Below the pieces are notes generated by a model. It was not told the DNA's origin. It was given only the letters and a program-made list of their open reading frames with translations, and did no database searches. A stretch of 64,000 nucleotides of DNA from Platanthera guangdongensis. Its lineage: Eukaryota > Streptophyta > Magnoliopsida > Asparagales > Orchidaceae. The translations under genes were made by a program, and so were the position numbers. Of the stretch, positions 33,586-44,918 are shown piece by piece (the stretch's first letter is position 1; each line of letters begins with the position of its first letter). The DNA is taken from assembly GCA_039583875.1 (NCBI GenBank), contig CM077151.1:117653519-117717518 (forward strand), written 5' to 3'.

Positions 33586-36500
33586 TTTGTTTTGCAGGTG
33601 AATCCAAGTGGCCATACCCCAACATGGTACTTGGATAGTGGATGTTCCAGACACATGACTGGAACTAGGGGACTACTGAAGGACTACATCCCAATCAAAA
33701 ATGGTCCAAAGGTGACCTTTGGTGGTTCTGAAAAAGGAATCATCAAAGGGTTTGGTAACATTTCTTCTAACCTTGTTACCATTACTCAAGTGGCTTATGT
33801 TAAAGGTTTGAAACACAACCTCATTAGTATAAGTCAATTAAGTGATGTAGGGTATGACATCTCATTTGTTAAAAATGGTTGTCATATCAAGAGGTCAAGT
33901 GATCAAGAGATCATTTTGACAGGTTATAGGAAGAGAAATGTCTATTGTTTAGACATTATGGTTGAGAACAATAGTTCTCCAGTTTGTCTTGTAGCTGATG
34001 AGACAGTCTCTCAATGTGTCAAATGGCACAAGAGGCTTGCCCATCTTAATTACAAGACTATTGGCAAACTCTTTAGTAAAGAGTTAGTGAGGAATGGTCC
34101 TCAAGTTAAGTGTGTCAAAGATGGCATTTGCTCAGCTTGTCAAAAGGGCAAGCAGACTAAATCCACCTTTAGAAGCTTAGACAACAAAGATGCTGTGAGG
34201 TGTTCTATACCTCTTGCATATGGATCTATTTGGTCCAATGCCAGTTCACAGCTTAGGTAGGAAGGTCTACACCTTTGTAGTTGTTGATGACTACTCAAGG
34301 TTTTCCTGGGTGTTCTTCTTAAAGCAGAAATCTGAACACCTAGTGTCTTCTATAGTTTTGTTAAGCAAATTCAGAATGAATTGAACTGTACAGTGGTCAA
34401 AATTAGAAGTGACCATGGTACAGAGTTTCAGTCTGAAAGCATGACAAAGCTGTGTGAAGATTATGGGATATTTCAAGAATTCTCTTCACCTAGAACACCT
34501 CAGCAAAATGGCATTGCTGAAAGGAAAAATAGGACCTTGATAGAGGCTGGTAGAACCCTATTAAGTGATTCATCACTGCCAGAATATTTCTGGGCTGAAG
34601 CAGTTAACACTGCATGCCATGTGATAAATAGGGCTACCATCACTAAAAGGTTAAACAAGACCCCCTATGAAGTAGTGAAAGGCAGGAAACCAAATCTGTC
34701 CTATTTTAGGATCTTTGGTTGTAAATGCTTCATACTTAACAATGGGAAGTCTTACTTAACTAAGTTTGCTGCCAAGTCCCAAGAGGGAGTGTTTGTTGGG
34801 TACAGCAATAATAGTAAGGCTTATAGAGTCTACAACTTGACCACACAAGTTGTAGAGGAGTCTGTGCATGTAGTTTTTGATGAAACACAACTAATTAACA
34901 ATGATTGTCTAGTAGTGTGTGCAGCCCTACAGGTCTTACTAAGAAGATGGACAAGCTAACCATAGAAGATGTACCTGCTGCAAGACAGCAAGTAGAAGAA
35001 GATGGCTTATGTCCAGGGGGAGAACTACATGTGCAAGGAGCTGTAGAAGTACAAGGAACTCAGCTTGATGAAGATGCTGAAGAAGTTCAACCAGAAGTAA
35101 GGATGCCTCCAGCCAACAGGCATCTAAGAGATCATCCAGTAGAGCTGATCATTGGAGATCCAAGACAAGGTGTTCAGACAAGGAGCAGAAATCAGAATGC
35201 TGTAGTATATTCAAGTTTTCTGTCTCAAATAGAACCAAAGAAATTTGAAGAAGCTATACAAGATCCACAGTGGACTGAAGCAATGCAGGAGGAGCTTAAT
35301 CAGTTCAAAAGATGCAAGGTGTGGGATCTGGTTCCTAAGCCTAAAGATCACAATGTGATAGGAACAAAGTGGATCTACAGGAACAAGTTAGATGAACAAG
35401 GTGTCATCATTAAGAATAAGGCAAGACTGGTTGCAAAAGGATATAGGCAAGAAGAAGGTATTGATTTTGATCAAACCTTTGCTCCAGTAGCCAGACTGGA
35501 AGCCATAAGGATGTTCTTGGCCTATGCAACCTACCAAGGATTCAAAGTATACCAAATGGATGTGAAGTCAGCATTCCTTAATGGTAATTTAAAAGAAGAA
35601 GTATATGTGGAGCAGCCTTCAGGTTTTGTTGATCCTACTCTTCCACATTATGTCTATAGACTTAGGAAAGCATTGTATGGGTTAAAGCAAGCTCCTAGAG
35701 CTTGGTATGAAACCCTATCTAGTTTCCTCATTGAGAACAAGTTCACAAGGGGGAAAATAGATAAGACTCTATTCCTTAGGGAATCTAGAGGCAAAGTAAT
35801 ACTTGTCCAAATATATGTAGATGACATTATATTTGGGTCTACTGAAAGTAGCCTTTGCAAAAAGTTTGCAAAGCTTATGCAAAGTCAATTTGAGATGAGT
35901 AGTATGGGAGAGCTGAAGTTTTTCTTGGGTCTCCAAGTTAAACAGACTGAAAGTGGCTTGTCCATATGTCAGTCAAAGTTCACCCTGGAACTCATAAGGA
36001 AATATGGTATGGATTCATCCAGTACCATGAAGACTCCTATGGGGTCAAGTATGTCTCTAAGCAAGGATGATGCAGGGAAACCTGTAGATGAAACCTTGTA
36101 TAGAGGGATAGTTGGCTCTCTACTATACTTGACTGCAAGTAGGCCTGACATTATGTATGCTACATGTGTTTGTGCCAGGTATCAAGCCTGCCCCAAAGAG
36201 TCTCACTTGACTGCAGTCAAGAGAATTTTGAGATATCTAAAGGGCACACCTTATCTAGGCCTCTGGTACCCTAGGAATGGAGATTTTGATCTAACAGGCT
36301 ATTCAGATGCAGACTTTGCAGGATGCAAAGAAGATAGAAAGAGCACAACTGGATCCTGTCAATTCCTAGGTGGAAGACTCATTTCATGGAGTAGTAAGAA
36401 GCAAACCAGTGTGGCCATCTCCACAGCTGAGTCAGAATATGTAGCTGCAGGAAGTTGCTGTGCTCAACTTCTGTGGATTCAACATCAGCTAGAAGACTAT

Positions 36501-36758
36501 GGATGTCAGGTAAGTAGAACTCCACTTTATTGTGATTCTACAAGTGCTATTTCCATAGCTAATAACCCTGTATCACATAGTAGAACTAAACATATTGAGA
36601 TAAAATATCACTTTCTTAGGGAGCATGTAGAAAGAAATGATATTGCACTTGAATATGTTAAAACAGATAATCAGATAGCTGATATGTTTACTAAGCCCTT
36701 AGAAGAAGCTAAGTTTAATAGGTTCAAAATTGAACTAGGTATGATAAACTTAGACTAA
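33586..36758 (+). pseudogene. pol: F: pol (protease, integrase, RT, RNase H), three frame breaks
   Basis: No ATG opens it. It follows gag's TAA in the same frame through TTTGTTTTGCAG|GTG to 'TWYLDSGCSRHMTG', an aspartic protease with its Asp present. Integrase has the 'WHKRLAHLNYKTIGKL' and 'CSACQKGK' zinc site, 'MDLFGPMP', 'RSDHGTEF' and 'PQQNGIAERKNRTL'. RT has '[12 protein letters not shown]' (about 35550) and 'YVDD' at 35814-35825. RNase H has 'YSDADFAG', '[11 protein letters not shown]' and 'YCDSTSA', and ends '[11 protein letters not shown]' before TAA 36756-36758. A frameshift near 34205-34215, a compensating one near 34340 and a third near 34910-34925 break it. All catalytic residues I can check are intact. 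Confidence 0.9.
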
Positions 36759-37271
36759 GTATACAGAACAAAAATTGGCTAAGTAAAAAGGTGTCGACAC
36801 ATAGACAAGTCTATGTCGACACAGAATAGTAAGTGTCGACACTTCAGGAAAATGGTGTCGACACATCTAGGAAGTTAGTGTCGACACTTCAGAATGTTAG
36901 TGTCGACACATGTCGAGTAGGTGTCGACACATCCAATGTAGTGTCGACACTTAAGTTTTACTCAGAATTTTTCTAAGTAAAGTCTCGACTACATGTCGAG
37001 TAGTGTGGTGTCGACACTTAACCAAGTGTCGACACATAAAATCTGTTGACTAAATTTGTGTCGACACATGAGTGTCGAGACATTATAAGTCAGTGTCGAC
37101 ACTTAATGTCAGTGTCGACACATGTTTAGCTCGCTATCCCGCCTGTTCGTCTTCAAAACTCAAAGGTATAAATAGAGTTCTGTTTGTGTTTGTCGACACG
37201 CTTTCAGAGTTTCGAGACTAAACTCCTGTGTCGACATTTCTCTTCTCTAAAGACTAATTCTCAAAACCCTA
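36759..37271 (+). promoter_or_regulatory. F: putative internal promoter between pol and ORF3
   Basis: About twelve exact GTGTCGACAC copies lie at 36790-37112, the same palindrome as in the LTR. Then TATAAATA occurs at 37167-37174 inside GGTATAAATAGAG, a short leader follows, and the ORF3 ATG is at 37272 in a good plant start context (CCCTAATGGCT). Order and spacing mimic the LTR (array, TATA box, leader). A start of transcription near 37200 and a 70-nt leader are inferred, not shown. Confidence 0.6.
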
Positions 37272-40107
37272 ATGGCTCCCAAGCTGGAAGAGAACGTAAA
37301 CGAAGGCTATGAGCTCGTGCGAGGCGCATTCGACGACGGAGATCGTGAAATCAAATCAGTGATAACCCTAGTCAGCAATTCAGGATTGGAGTTCTTGGTT
37401 TCAGAACCAACCAAGATATGGAAGAAAGAAGTGCTTGAATTTCTTACTGGAGCGTCTGTAGATGACTCAGGCTACAGAATTAAGTCAAGGGTGCATGGCA
37501 CCAAGGTCAAAGTATCACCCAAAAGTCTGAGAAAGGTACTTCAGCTACCTAAAGTTCAGGAAGAAGAGGAAGTCACAACATCTAAGACCAAAGAAGCTTT
37601 GGTCTGGTGTGGTCTTGATCCTAAGATGAAAATAGGATCAGTTTTCAACAGGAAGGGGATGAATAATCAAGGCAAATTCCTGTCTGAAGTTGTAGGCAAG
37701 GTTATTCTAAGCAAACCAGGAGGGCATGACAGGGTGTCAGCCTCTATGTTCAGTATCATGACCAGAATCATCTTCAACCTTAAGACAGACTGGTCTATGA
37801 TTGTATTTGATAAAGTGAAGGAAAGTCTGAAGAAGCCCAATCTGGGCAGGATAATAAGTCTCTACCTGGCTGGATCAATTCCAGAGGTAATGAGCTCTGC
37901 TGCAGGTAGTAAAATCAACCACATGAGAAGGATGGACATGAGAATCTTCTCCAGGTGGGAAAGGGTGCTGTCCAAGGAATTGACCACCCAGAAAAGCAAG
38001 TTTCAAAGAAAGACTCTCCTCCCAGGAAGAAGAGGAAGACTGCTGCTGTGACTCAGGAGTCCTCCAGCAGCTCAGGCAGTGAAGAACATGTTGTTTTCAC
38101 TCCTGAAAGTCCAGTAGATGTGGCTGCAGAGAAGTCACCTGCTCCTCAAGAGCCAGCTGAGATTCAGGGGGAGCTGCCTCACTCTAGCCCCATCCCTAGG
38201 GATCCAAGCCAGGGGGAGCTTCCAGGTGTAGCAGAACCATCTACACTGGAGAGTGAGCAAGCCACCATCCTCATCCAAGAGGTACTTGTTGACCTTAATA
38301 CTTTCAATTTTTCTATAATAAATTCTGATTTGTCTGATGACCATCAGCCAACTCAGCAAGCAAACCAAGAACCAGATGTTGTTCTTCCAGACACATCTGT
38401 TGTGATACCTGATAAAGTGGTTGAAGAACCAAGTACATCTCCTGCACAGTCACCCCCAGAATATACAATGGAAGATCTATTTCTGAATTTAGATCAAGAA
38501 GATTTTGATATGGACAAGACTGCTGCTGATGAAGAAAAGGGTGCTGCTATTGAAGGGGAGAACATGGAAGTTGTGGAAGAGCCTATAAGGCTAGATACTG
38601 AGAAGGCACCTGGTGTGCAGACTGAAAAACCATCAAGCCCTAAGGATAGGGTGAATATTGCAAGTACATCAGAATCTGAAGATGATGAAGCTGAGCAAGA
38701 TAAGAAGAAGAAGTTCTTTGTTTTCAAAAGAAGGAGTCAGAGCTATAAGAAAGCTCTACAAACTGTTGCACAACACTCCTTAGTTCAACAAGCTCCATCA
38801 ACTGATTACAGTGCTCTACTGCTTGCCATGCAAATCAAGATGGATGAACAAAGGAAGGCTTTAGAAACTTATGTTGATGAAGGGCACAAGGCACTACAAT
38901 CTGATCTGGGACAGGAAATCAAGTCAATAAGGTTTGAAATGAACCTTAATAAAAAGGAGATGACTGATTGTTTTACAAAGGGTGCTCATGCAGTGGTCTA
39001 TCTGGCTAAACATCAAGAAACCATAAAAGAGAAGGTAGAAGATATTGCACTAAAGCAAGGATATGTGTTGGAAAATCAATTGAGGATGAATGATAATTTG
39101 ACTGCATCTCACAATGCAATAGTCACTGAAATCAAGAATAAGTCTACTGAACCATCAACCTCCTCTGCTGCTGCCAAAGCTGATTTTGATAAACTCTTTC
39201 AGGCTGAACTAACTGCTGTCAAGACTGCCATCAAGGATTCTCAGAAGGTCATTTCTGAACAGCTTACCAAGCTTAGACCTTTCTTTAAAGAGGGCATAAG
39301 GTATTTGGACAGCCAAATCAGGTTCCAGAAAGATGATGTGAGAGATCATGTGGAACAAGAAGTCATAAAGGGGGAGAGGGTGTTAGTCAAAGCCAGTTCT
39401 GAACATGCAAAATGGATATCCAATTCCATCAGGGCTACACTGGGCTATCCTCCCTGTGTGATGATGACAATGTAGCTGAATCTGGTATTCAAGGAACATA
39501 TCTTGGAGGTGAGCAACAGGCAGTGGCTGATGTAATCTATCCACCTCCAGATTTTGAAATGGTTCATGCTGATGTAAGCACAATGTATAGTCCAACTGCT
39601 GGCAAGCCCAATGTTATTCTGGAAAAGGTTGTTCAACCTATCACAGCTGCTATGCAAGAGGCTTTGGACAAAGAAGAAGAGACTAGGCTATCAAAGAAGA
39701 AGTTCAGGGAACTTGCTGAACAAAAACCAGATTTTGAACAGTGGAGCCCTACTTCTAGGAACATCATTCTCACAGCCTGGAAAGCAGCCAAGGACAATGC
39801 CCATGAGAGGAACAAGTGGTTCTCAGAGGATGAATGGAGGAAACATGAGAGTAGGCAGGAAGCCATTGTCCAACATAGAAGGAAGGCTAAGTTAGGAAAG
39901 CTACCTCCTACAGCTGTGGAGCCTAGCAAGTACTTTCCTAAGCCCTATCATTATTTTGAAAGGCAAAAGATCAAAGCTGAAGAACAGAAGAAGAAGGACT
40001 CCAAAGGGAAGAAGACTGCTGAAGCTGAGCCTGCTGCTGCTGCTGCTGTGAAAGCCAAAGTGCAAGCTGGAAAAGGCATAGTCATTAAAGAACCAGAGCA
40101 GAATTAG
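37272..40107 (+). pseudogene. F: third ORF (SIRE env-like position), two frameshifts
   Basis: It starts at ATG 37272. Open frames 37272-38051, 37955-39475 and 39412-40107 overlap and carry continuous homology-like character, so one ORF of about 940 codons appears broken by frameshifts near 38000 and 39440. The N-terminal 230 residues form a compact mixed domain ('KKEVLEFLTGASV', 'RVHGTKVKVSPKSLRKVLQL', 'GGHDRVSASMFSIMTR'). Next comes a basic 'PPRKKRKT' (38018-38040) resembling a nuclear localisation signal, then a long acidic Ser/Pro-rich region. A helical, coiled-coil-like part follows, and a charged C-terminus with 'KPDFEQWSPTSRNIILTAW' and 'KYFPKPYHYFERQ'. No signal peptide or transmembrane segment is visible, so an envelope role is doubtful. 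The N-terminal fold recalls plant transposon/Athila ORF-1 proteins. Confidence 0.78.
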
Positions 40108-40407
40108 ACTAAGATTAAACTGAAGAATGTTGTAATCTGTTACATCTGAACATTATTGTAAATCTTTGAAAATATATTGCAAACAATGTATGAACAATTT
40201 TTGATAAATATATATTTCATGATTGTTCAGTAGAATGTGTCTAATTCTTGTTTGTTCTGTAATGCTGTATGAGTATACATGTGTGCTTTATTACATGTTA
40301 AGTTTAACTCTGTTGACATATATCTGTTTTACATCATTTTATAATTTTTAATTATGAGTGGTGTGTATCATTGACTAAGGGTTATGACTTCTCCAAATAG
40401 GGGAGAT
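40108..40407 (+). other. F: 3' untranslated region and polypurine tract
   Basis: AT-rich with no reading frame. It ends with AAATAGGGGAGAT (40395-40407), the polypurine tract that primes plus-strand DNA, directly before the LTR start TGTTGGG at 40408. Confidence 0.85.
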
Positions 40408-42514
40408 TGTTGGGTACATTGGTCAAATGTACCTGATTTGAAGAAGCCTCACCTAACTCAATGATATGCATCATAGTGTATTTGATGTTTGTTTGAGTTA
40501 CTTGTGCAGGTTAGGAATACACTGGACTGAAGCTAAAAATTCTAAGTCCATGTGTCGACACCCAGAGGGAAAGTGTCGACACTTGAGAAAGCTTGTGTCG
40601 ACACCCAGACAAGCAGTGTCGACACTTGGAGTCATTGTGTCAACACCTGGGAAGAAGAGTCGACACCAGTCAGAAAGTGTCGACACTTGGAGCTGTGTCG
40701 ACACTCAGTGTAGAAGAATGCAGAAAAGCTGTGTCGACACTTAGCAGAAGTGTCGACACCTAGAAGAGCTGAGTCAACACCAGAAAGTGTCGACACTTGA
40801 AGTAAGTGTCGACACTCAGCAAAAGTCTGCAGAATCTAAGTACAAGTGTCGACACTCAACACAATATGTCGACACTATGCAGAAGAGTCAGCACTTAAAG
40901 TAAGTGTCGACACCCAGCACAATGTGTCGACACTTAGCTAAAGACTCATTATTTGAAGTAAGTGTCGACACTCAGCACAATGTGTCGACACACAACCAGA
41001 GGAGTCAACACTTGAAGAAAGTGTCGACACTCAGCACAATGTGTCGACACTTAGTTGAAGACTCTACACTTGAAGAAAGTGTCGACACAAGGAGCTGTGT
41101 CGACACTTAGCAAAGATCAGAAAAGTTACAAAATATTCTAAGTACAAGTGTCGACACTAAAGGAATGTGTCGACACTCAGCTGAAGAAACAAAAGTGAAG
41201 ACTTGTGTCGACACCAAGAAGCAGTGTCGACACTTGACAGTTTCAACACATAAAGTTGTGTCGACACAAAGGAGTTGTGTCGACACTTAGAAGAATACAG
41301 TTGCAGAATGAAGTACAAGTACTTGTGTCGACACTCAATTTCAGTGTCGACACATGCAGAAGAAACTGTGTCGAGACATACAAGGAATTGTGTCGACACC
41401 TTGTAGACTTGTGTCGACACTTACACAACATGTGTCGACACTTGGCCTATAAGTGTCGACACTTAAGAACAGAAAGTCTCGACACTATCTGACAGTTAGA
41501 GGAATTTCAAGAAGTGACTGGTTGACAAGACAGCTGCCGATCCAGCCGGTCTACATCAACTGTCAGTGATATCAGAAGTCTGTTATGAACCGGACCAGCC
41601 GGTTACCATGAAGGAAGCCTATAAATAGGCACCCATAGTTTACAGATGAAGATTGATTGTTGAGATAATATAGAAGTGGTTGAAAAAGTTTTTACAGAGA
41701 GAGTTCAGATCTTTGTAAAAGTGGTATATTGAGTATCAACACAAGAAGATCTTGCTGTGCATCAGCAGATCTAAGAAGTTGGAGAGAGAGAGCTCCAACC
41801 AAGTATTCAGTCTTTGGAACTAAGGCTGAGAAGAAGAATTCAGAGTCATCTGGATTTCAAGAAGCAGAGGTCAAGGAACAACTGCAGAAGATTCAGACTA
41901 ATTCAGTTCTAATCAAGAAGCTTTGAAGGAAGCTAAGTCAGTTTGGATCTAACTGAGTTCTTCCAAGAACTCTTCAAGAATCTCTCAACTCCTCTCCTAT
42001 TTTCTGAGTTGTAGAGTTAACTATTGTACTTTCTATTTTAACTTGTAGGATCCATTGGATCTGAGAGAATTGTAAGCCTATTTTATAAAGGCTGAGGGTA
42101 GGGCTTGGTTGCCTGAGTGTAGGAGTTGAAGAACTCTGAGTGTAGGCCTTAATTGGCTGAGTGTAGGCCTGGGTGGCTGAGTGTAGGCCTTTTGGTTGAG
42201 TGTAAGGCTTTGGGCCTGAGGTAGGAACCTAGTTTGGTTCTGAGTTAGTGGAGAAGTTTGGCCGAATCTAGTACACTGCTAGATAGGCGAAGGGGGAAAG
42301 TGGATGTACCCAAAGATTGGGGAACCACTATAAATTAGTGTGTCTGCTGTGGTGTGCTGTGCTGTGCTGTGGATTAATTGTTTTTTTTCTGTAATTGCTG
42401 TTAGCTGTAGTAATCTGTGAAATAATTGTTGTGCTGGCAACAAAGTTTTTAAAAAAGGTTTAGGTCACCTATTCACCCCCCCCCCCTCTAGGTGTTTAGG
42501 TACCATATCTTTCA
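40408..42514 (+). repeat. F: 3' LTR (2107 bp)
   Basis: Nearly identical to 29336-31440. By eye the differences are at about 40865 (g to a), 40949 (g to t), 42196 (c to t), 42383-42384 (ga to tt), 42437 (c to g) and homopolymer lengths. The GTGTCGACAC array is at 40551-41488 and the TATA box at 41620-41627. Confidence 0.96.
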
Positions 42515-44918
42515 ATACCATTTTAAGAAGCAAAGGCCAGCAATATTGTTCTAAAAATTATGATAAAAATTCAGTAAGACCATCATGTCCTAAAAACACC
42601 CTAGAGACACTCTCCCAATTTTTCCAGTGAACAGTAACCCATAATTTAATTTTTAATTCAATAATTCCATAACCATTGGTTATTGAAGCAAGTACTGTAA
42701 AAATTCAACTAATGATTATAACAATATTCCAGGAGATAGATGATGATCAAAAACTAACCCTAACCAAGTTTTATAATTTTTCCAATACATGAGTGGCTCT
42801 GAATCTAATTAAAAGTAATCTCCCAAATTTATAACCTTATGAAGCAAGTATTGTTTCTAATAACCTAAAAATTATGAGAAAATTCCAGAGCCTACATATT
42901 GACATAAAACACAGCCTGACCAAGTTTCATAATTTTCATAGCAATATTGGGCTCCAAATCTATTTTTGATCAGAAATCCACAATTCATAATTTATAAAAC
43001 AAGTACTTAAAATAATCATCTAAAAATTATAATGAAAATACAGAGGGGACTAACATGATGCAAAACTTCCAAATACTAAATTTCACAACTTTGCACTGGA
43101 CAGAAATATCATAGCAAACAAAATAAACTTAAGGACATAGCTATGGTTATAAAGGAAGTACTAATTTTATTAGTCCAAAAATTCCACCAAAATTATTTTA
43201 GAGTTCTTTTTATCAGAGAAATACCCTGCCCAAGTTTCAAGTTATTGTGAGGTGTTTTGATTGCCTAAACCCAAATATTGGGTTTTCTGCCCTAAACTAG
43301 GGTAGGGATTTGAGGGGGGGGGGGGGGGGGGGGTTAAAGGCTTCCAAATTCAACAAAACTTCAACCAGAGGACCATAGCCACCCTATGATCCCTTCCACC
43401 AAGTCCCAAGTCATTCCAAGGTCATTTGACCCCATGACCTCAAACCCTAAAAATCTCCATAAAAGGGACCTACCTTAGGGTTTTAGGGCTACCCTACCCC
43501 AAACCATCTCAAATCTAATTTAAGGATGTTACATGCCATATAAAATCAGTGGCCAAAATATCAGCCTCTGTTGAGGTGATTTGACCAAACAAACATCAAA
43601 ATAGCTACTTGACCTAATTAACCCTACAAGGGTATACCTAGGGTTAGATCAATACCTAACCAAAACATCTCCAAATGAGATTAAATTTTTTCCAAAGCCT
43701 TAACATGCCCTCTAAGACCACCCACCAAAATTTGGGGGAGTTTTGAGATGTTTAGGATTCCTAATTAATTTATTCATGGATTATTAAATTTTCCCCAAAA
43801 CTACAGAAAACTCTTCTCCAAAAATTCTGATTTTTAGCTAACTCCAAGATATAGATAAAAGTAGAGCATACCACAAATTTCAAGTCTTTTGGAGGTCTGG
43901 TTTGGAGTGGGCATCCATTCTAATGTCTAGTCATGCCTATGTATAGGTTGCAACAAAAAGGAGTGCTCTGATCAAACCGTATTTCCAAATTGGTTCAAAT
44001 AAATTTTAAAATAAACTAGACTTCAAGCACTACAATTTTCATGTTGGCCACTTTTACAGTAGAGGCATTGAGGGATTTTTAATAATTAAAACCATCTACA
44101 GCTAATAATTCCCAGAAAATTGAATAACATTAATATCATATAAAATATCTTGATCAAAACGGACGTCATCCGCTCATCCTCAACCTCCAGCCAAGGGTCG
44201 TGATTGGCCCGACCTGGAGCCTCTTCCAGGCCACTTTCCGGCCAACCCAACCACCTCCCTGGCCGGCCACCACCACCACCTCCGTTGAGGTGGTGGCTAG
44301 CGTTCGGCGGCGACCATGCCGCCGTAGGCAGCGGTTTTCGGCAAACTCACACTACCATTTTTCCATGAAAAATCCGAAAATACAAGCTCCCATTCAGGCT
44401 CAATTGAGCCCGATTTCTCTACCTAAACCGATCTAGATCTAGCCCAGACAGAGAGGAAGTGGATTGGACCTCATTTGGAGCGTTTCCTTGCACCAGTTGC
44501 CGGCCGCCATTGCTCCTCCTCAAAGCTTTGGTGCCATGGCTTTTCCTCCTCCGAGAGCTCTAGGTGTACAGGAAAATGGGAAAATCTACTCCAGGTCTCT
44601 AAAGATGATTGAGGGATCGGTAGGGGGGGTATGGGGCTTTAATTCTCTTGGCCATGGTTGACCTCTTCACCTCCCCTCCCATGGCCGACCCTATGCATCC
44701 CCCCTTCATTAAATGTCTCTGGAAACTGCTGGAATCCCATCTATTTCATCAGGGAAGATGAATGGGAGCATGATGGATTCATACCGAGGGGTGTATCACC
44801 TTAATGGCCATTAATGGCCACATTCTCTCTCCTCCACATTGGGGGAAAAATGGAGCTTTCTCTCTCATACTCACCATGGCCGAATTTTGGGTGACACGAC
44901 TGTGACACGGGCGTGTAT
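42515..44918 (-). repeat. I: 3' LTR, segment 2 (between F and G)
   Basis: Non-coding and AT rich. It is homologous to about 59600-61000 of the solo LTR; for example both have 'atgccata...tcagtggcc.aaat.tcagcctctg' (43531 and 60640) and 'caccaaaatttggg.g.gtttt' (43727 and 60832). A G run lies at 43315-43333. Short frames near 44200-44660 have no homology I recognise and lie in LTR sequence. It ends in 'gacacgggcg' plus TGTAT, the G target. Confidence 0.8.

Larger units (their letters stand above)
29336..42514 (+). mobile_element. F: complete SIRE/Maximus-type Copia retrotransposon (13179 bp, TSD ATACC)
   Basis: LTRs lie at 29336-31440 and 40408-42514, flanked by an exact 5-bp duplication ATACC (29331-29335 and 42515-42519). 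Internal order: primer site, gag, stop, protease-integrase-RT-RNase H, a palindrome array with TATA box, ORF3, polypurine tract. By eye the LTRs differ at about six substitutions plus homopolymer length, so about 99.7% identical, a recent insertion. The frameshifts in pol and ORF3 make this copy non-autonomous as written. It sits in the 3' LTR of element I. Confidence 0.97.

Noticed and set aside
33564..33597. A 21-nt (F) or 39-nt (B) mini-intron starting at AAG|GTT and ending CAG|GTG that would remove the gag stop in frame
   Set aside because: Both lengths are multiples of three and would restore a gag-pol fusion, but they are below the minimum size spliced in plants; kept only as a remark under the junction finding.
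44200..44661. Two small plus-strand ORFs (78 and 65 codons) in a GC-richer patch, considered as a host gene
   Set aside because: They lie in the I-family LTR, lack recognisable domains, and have no conserved counterpart in the related solo LTR.
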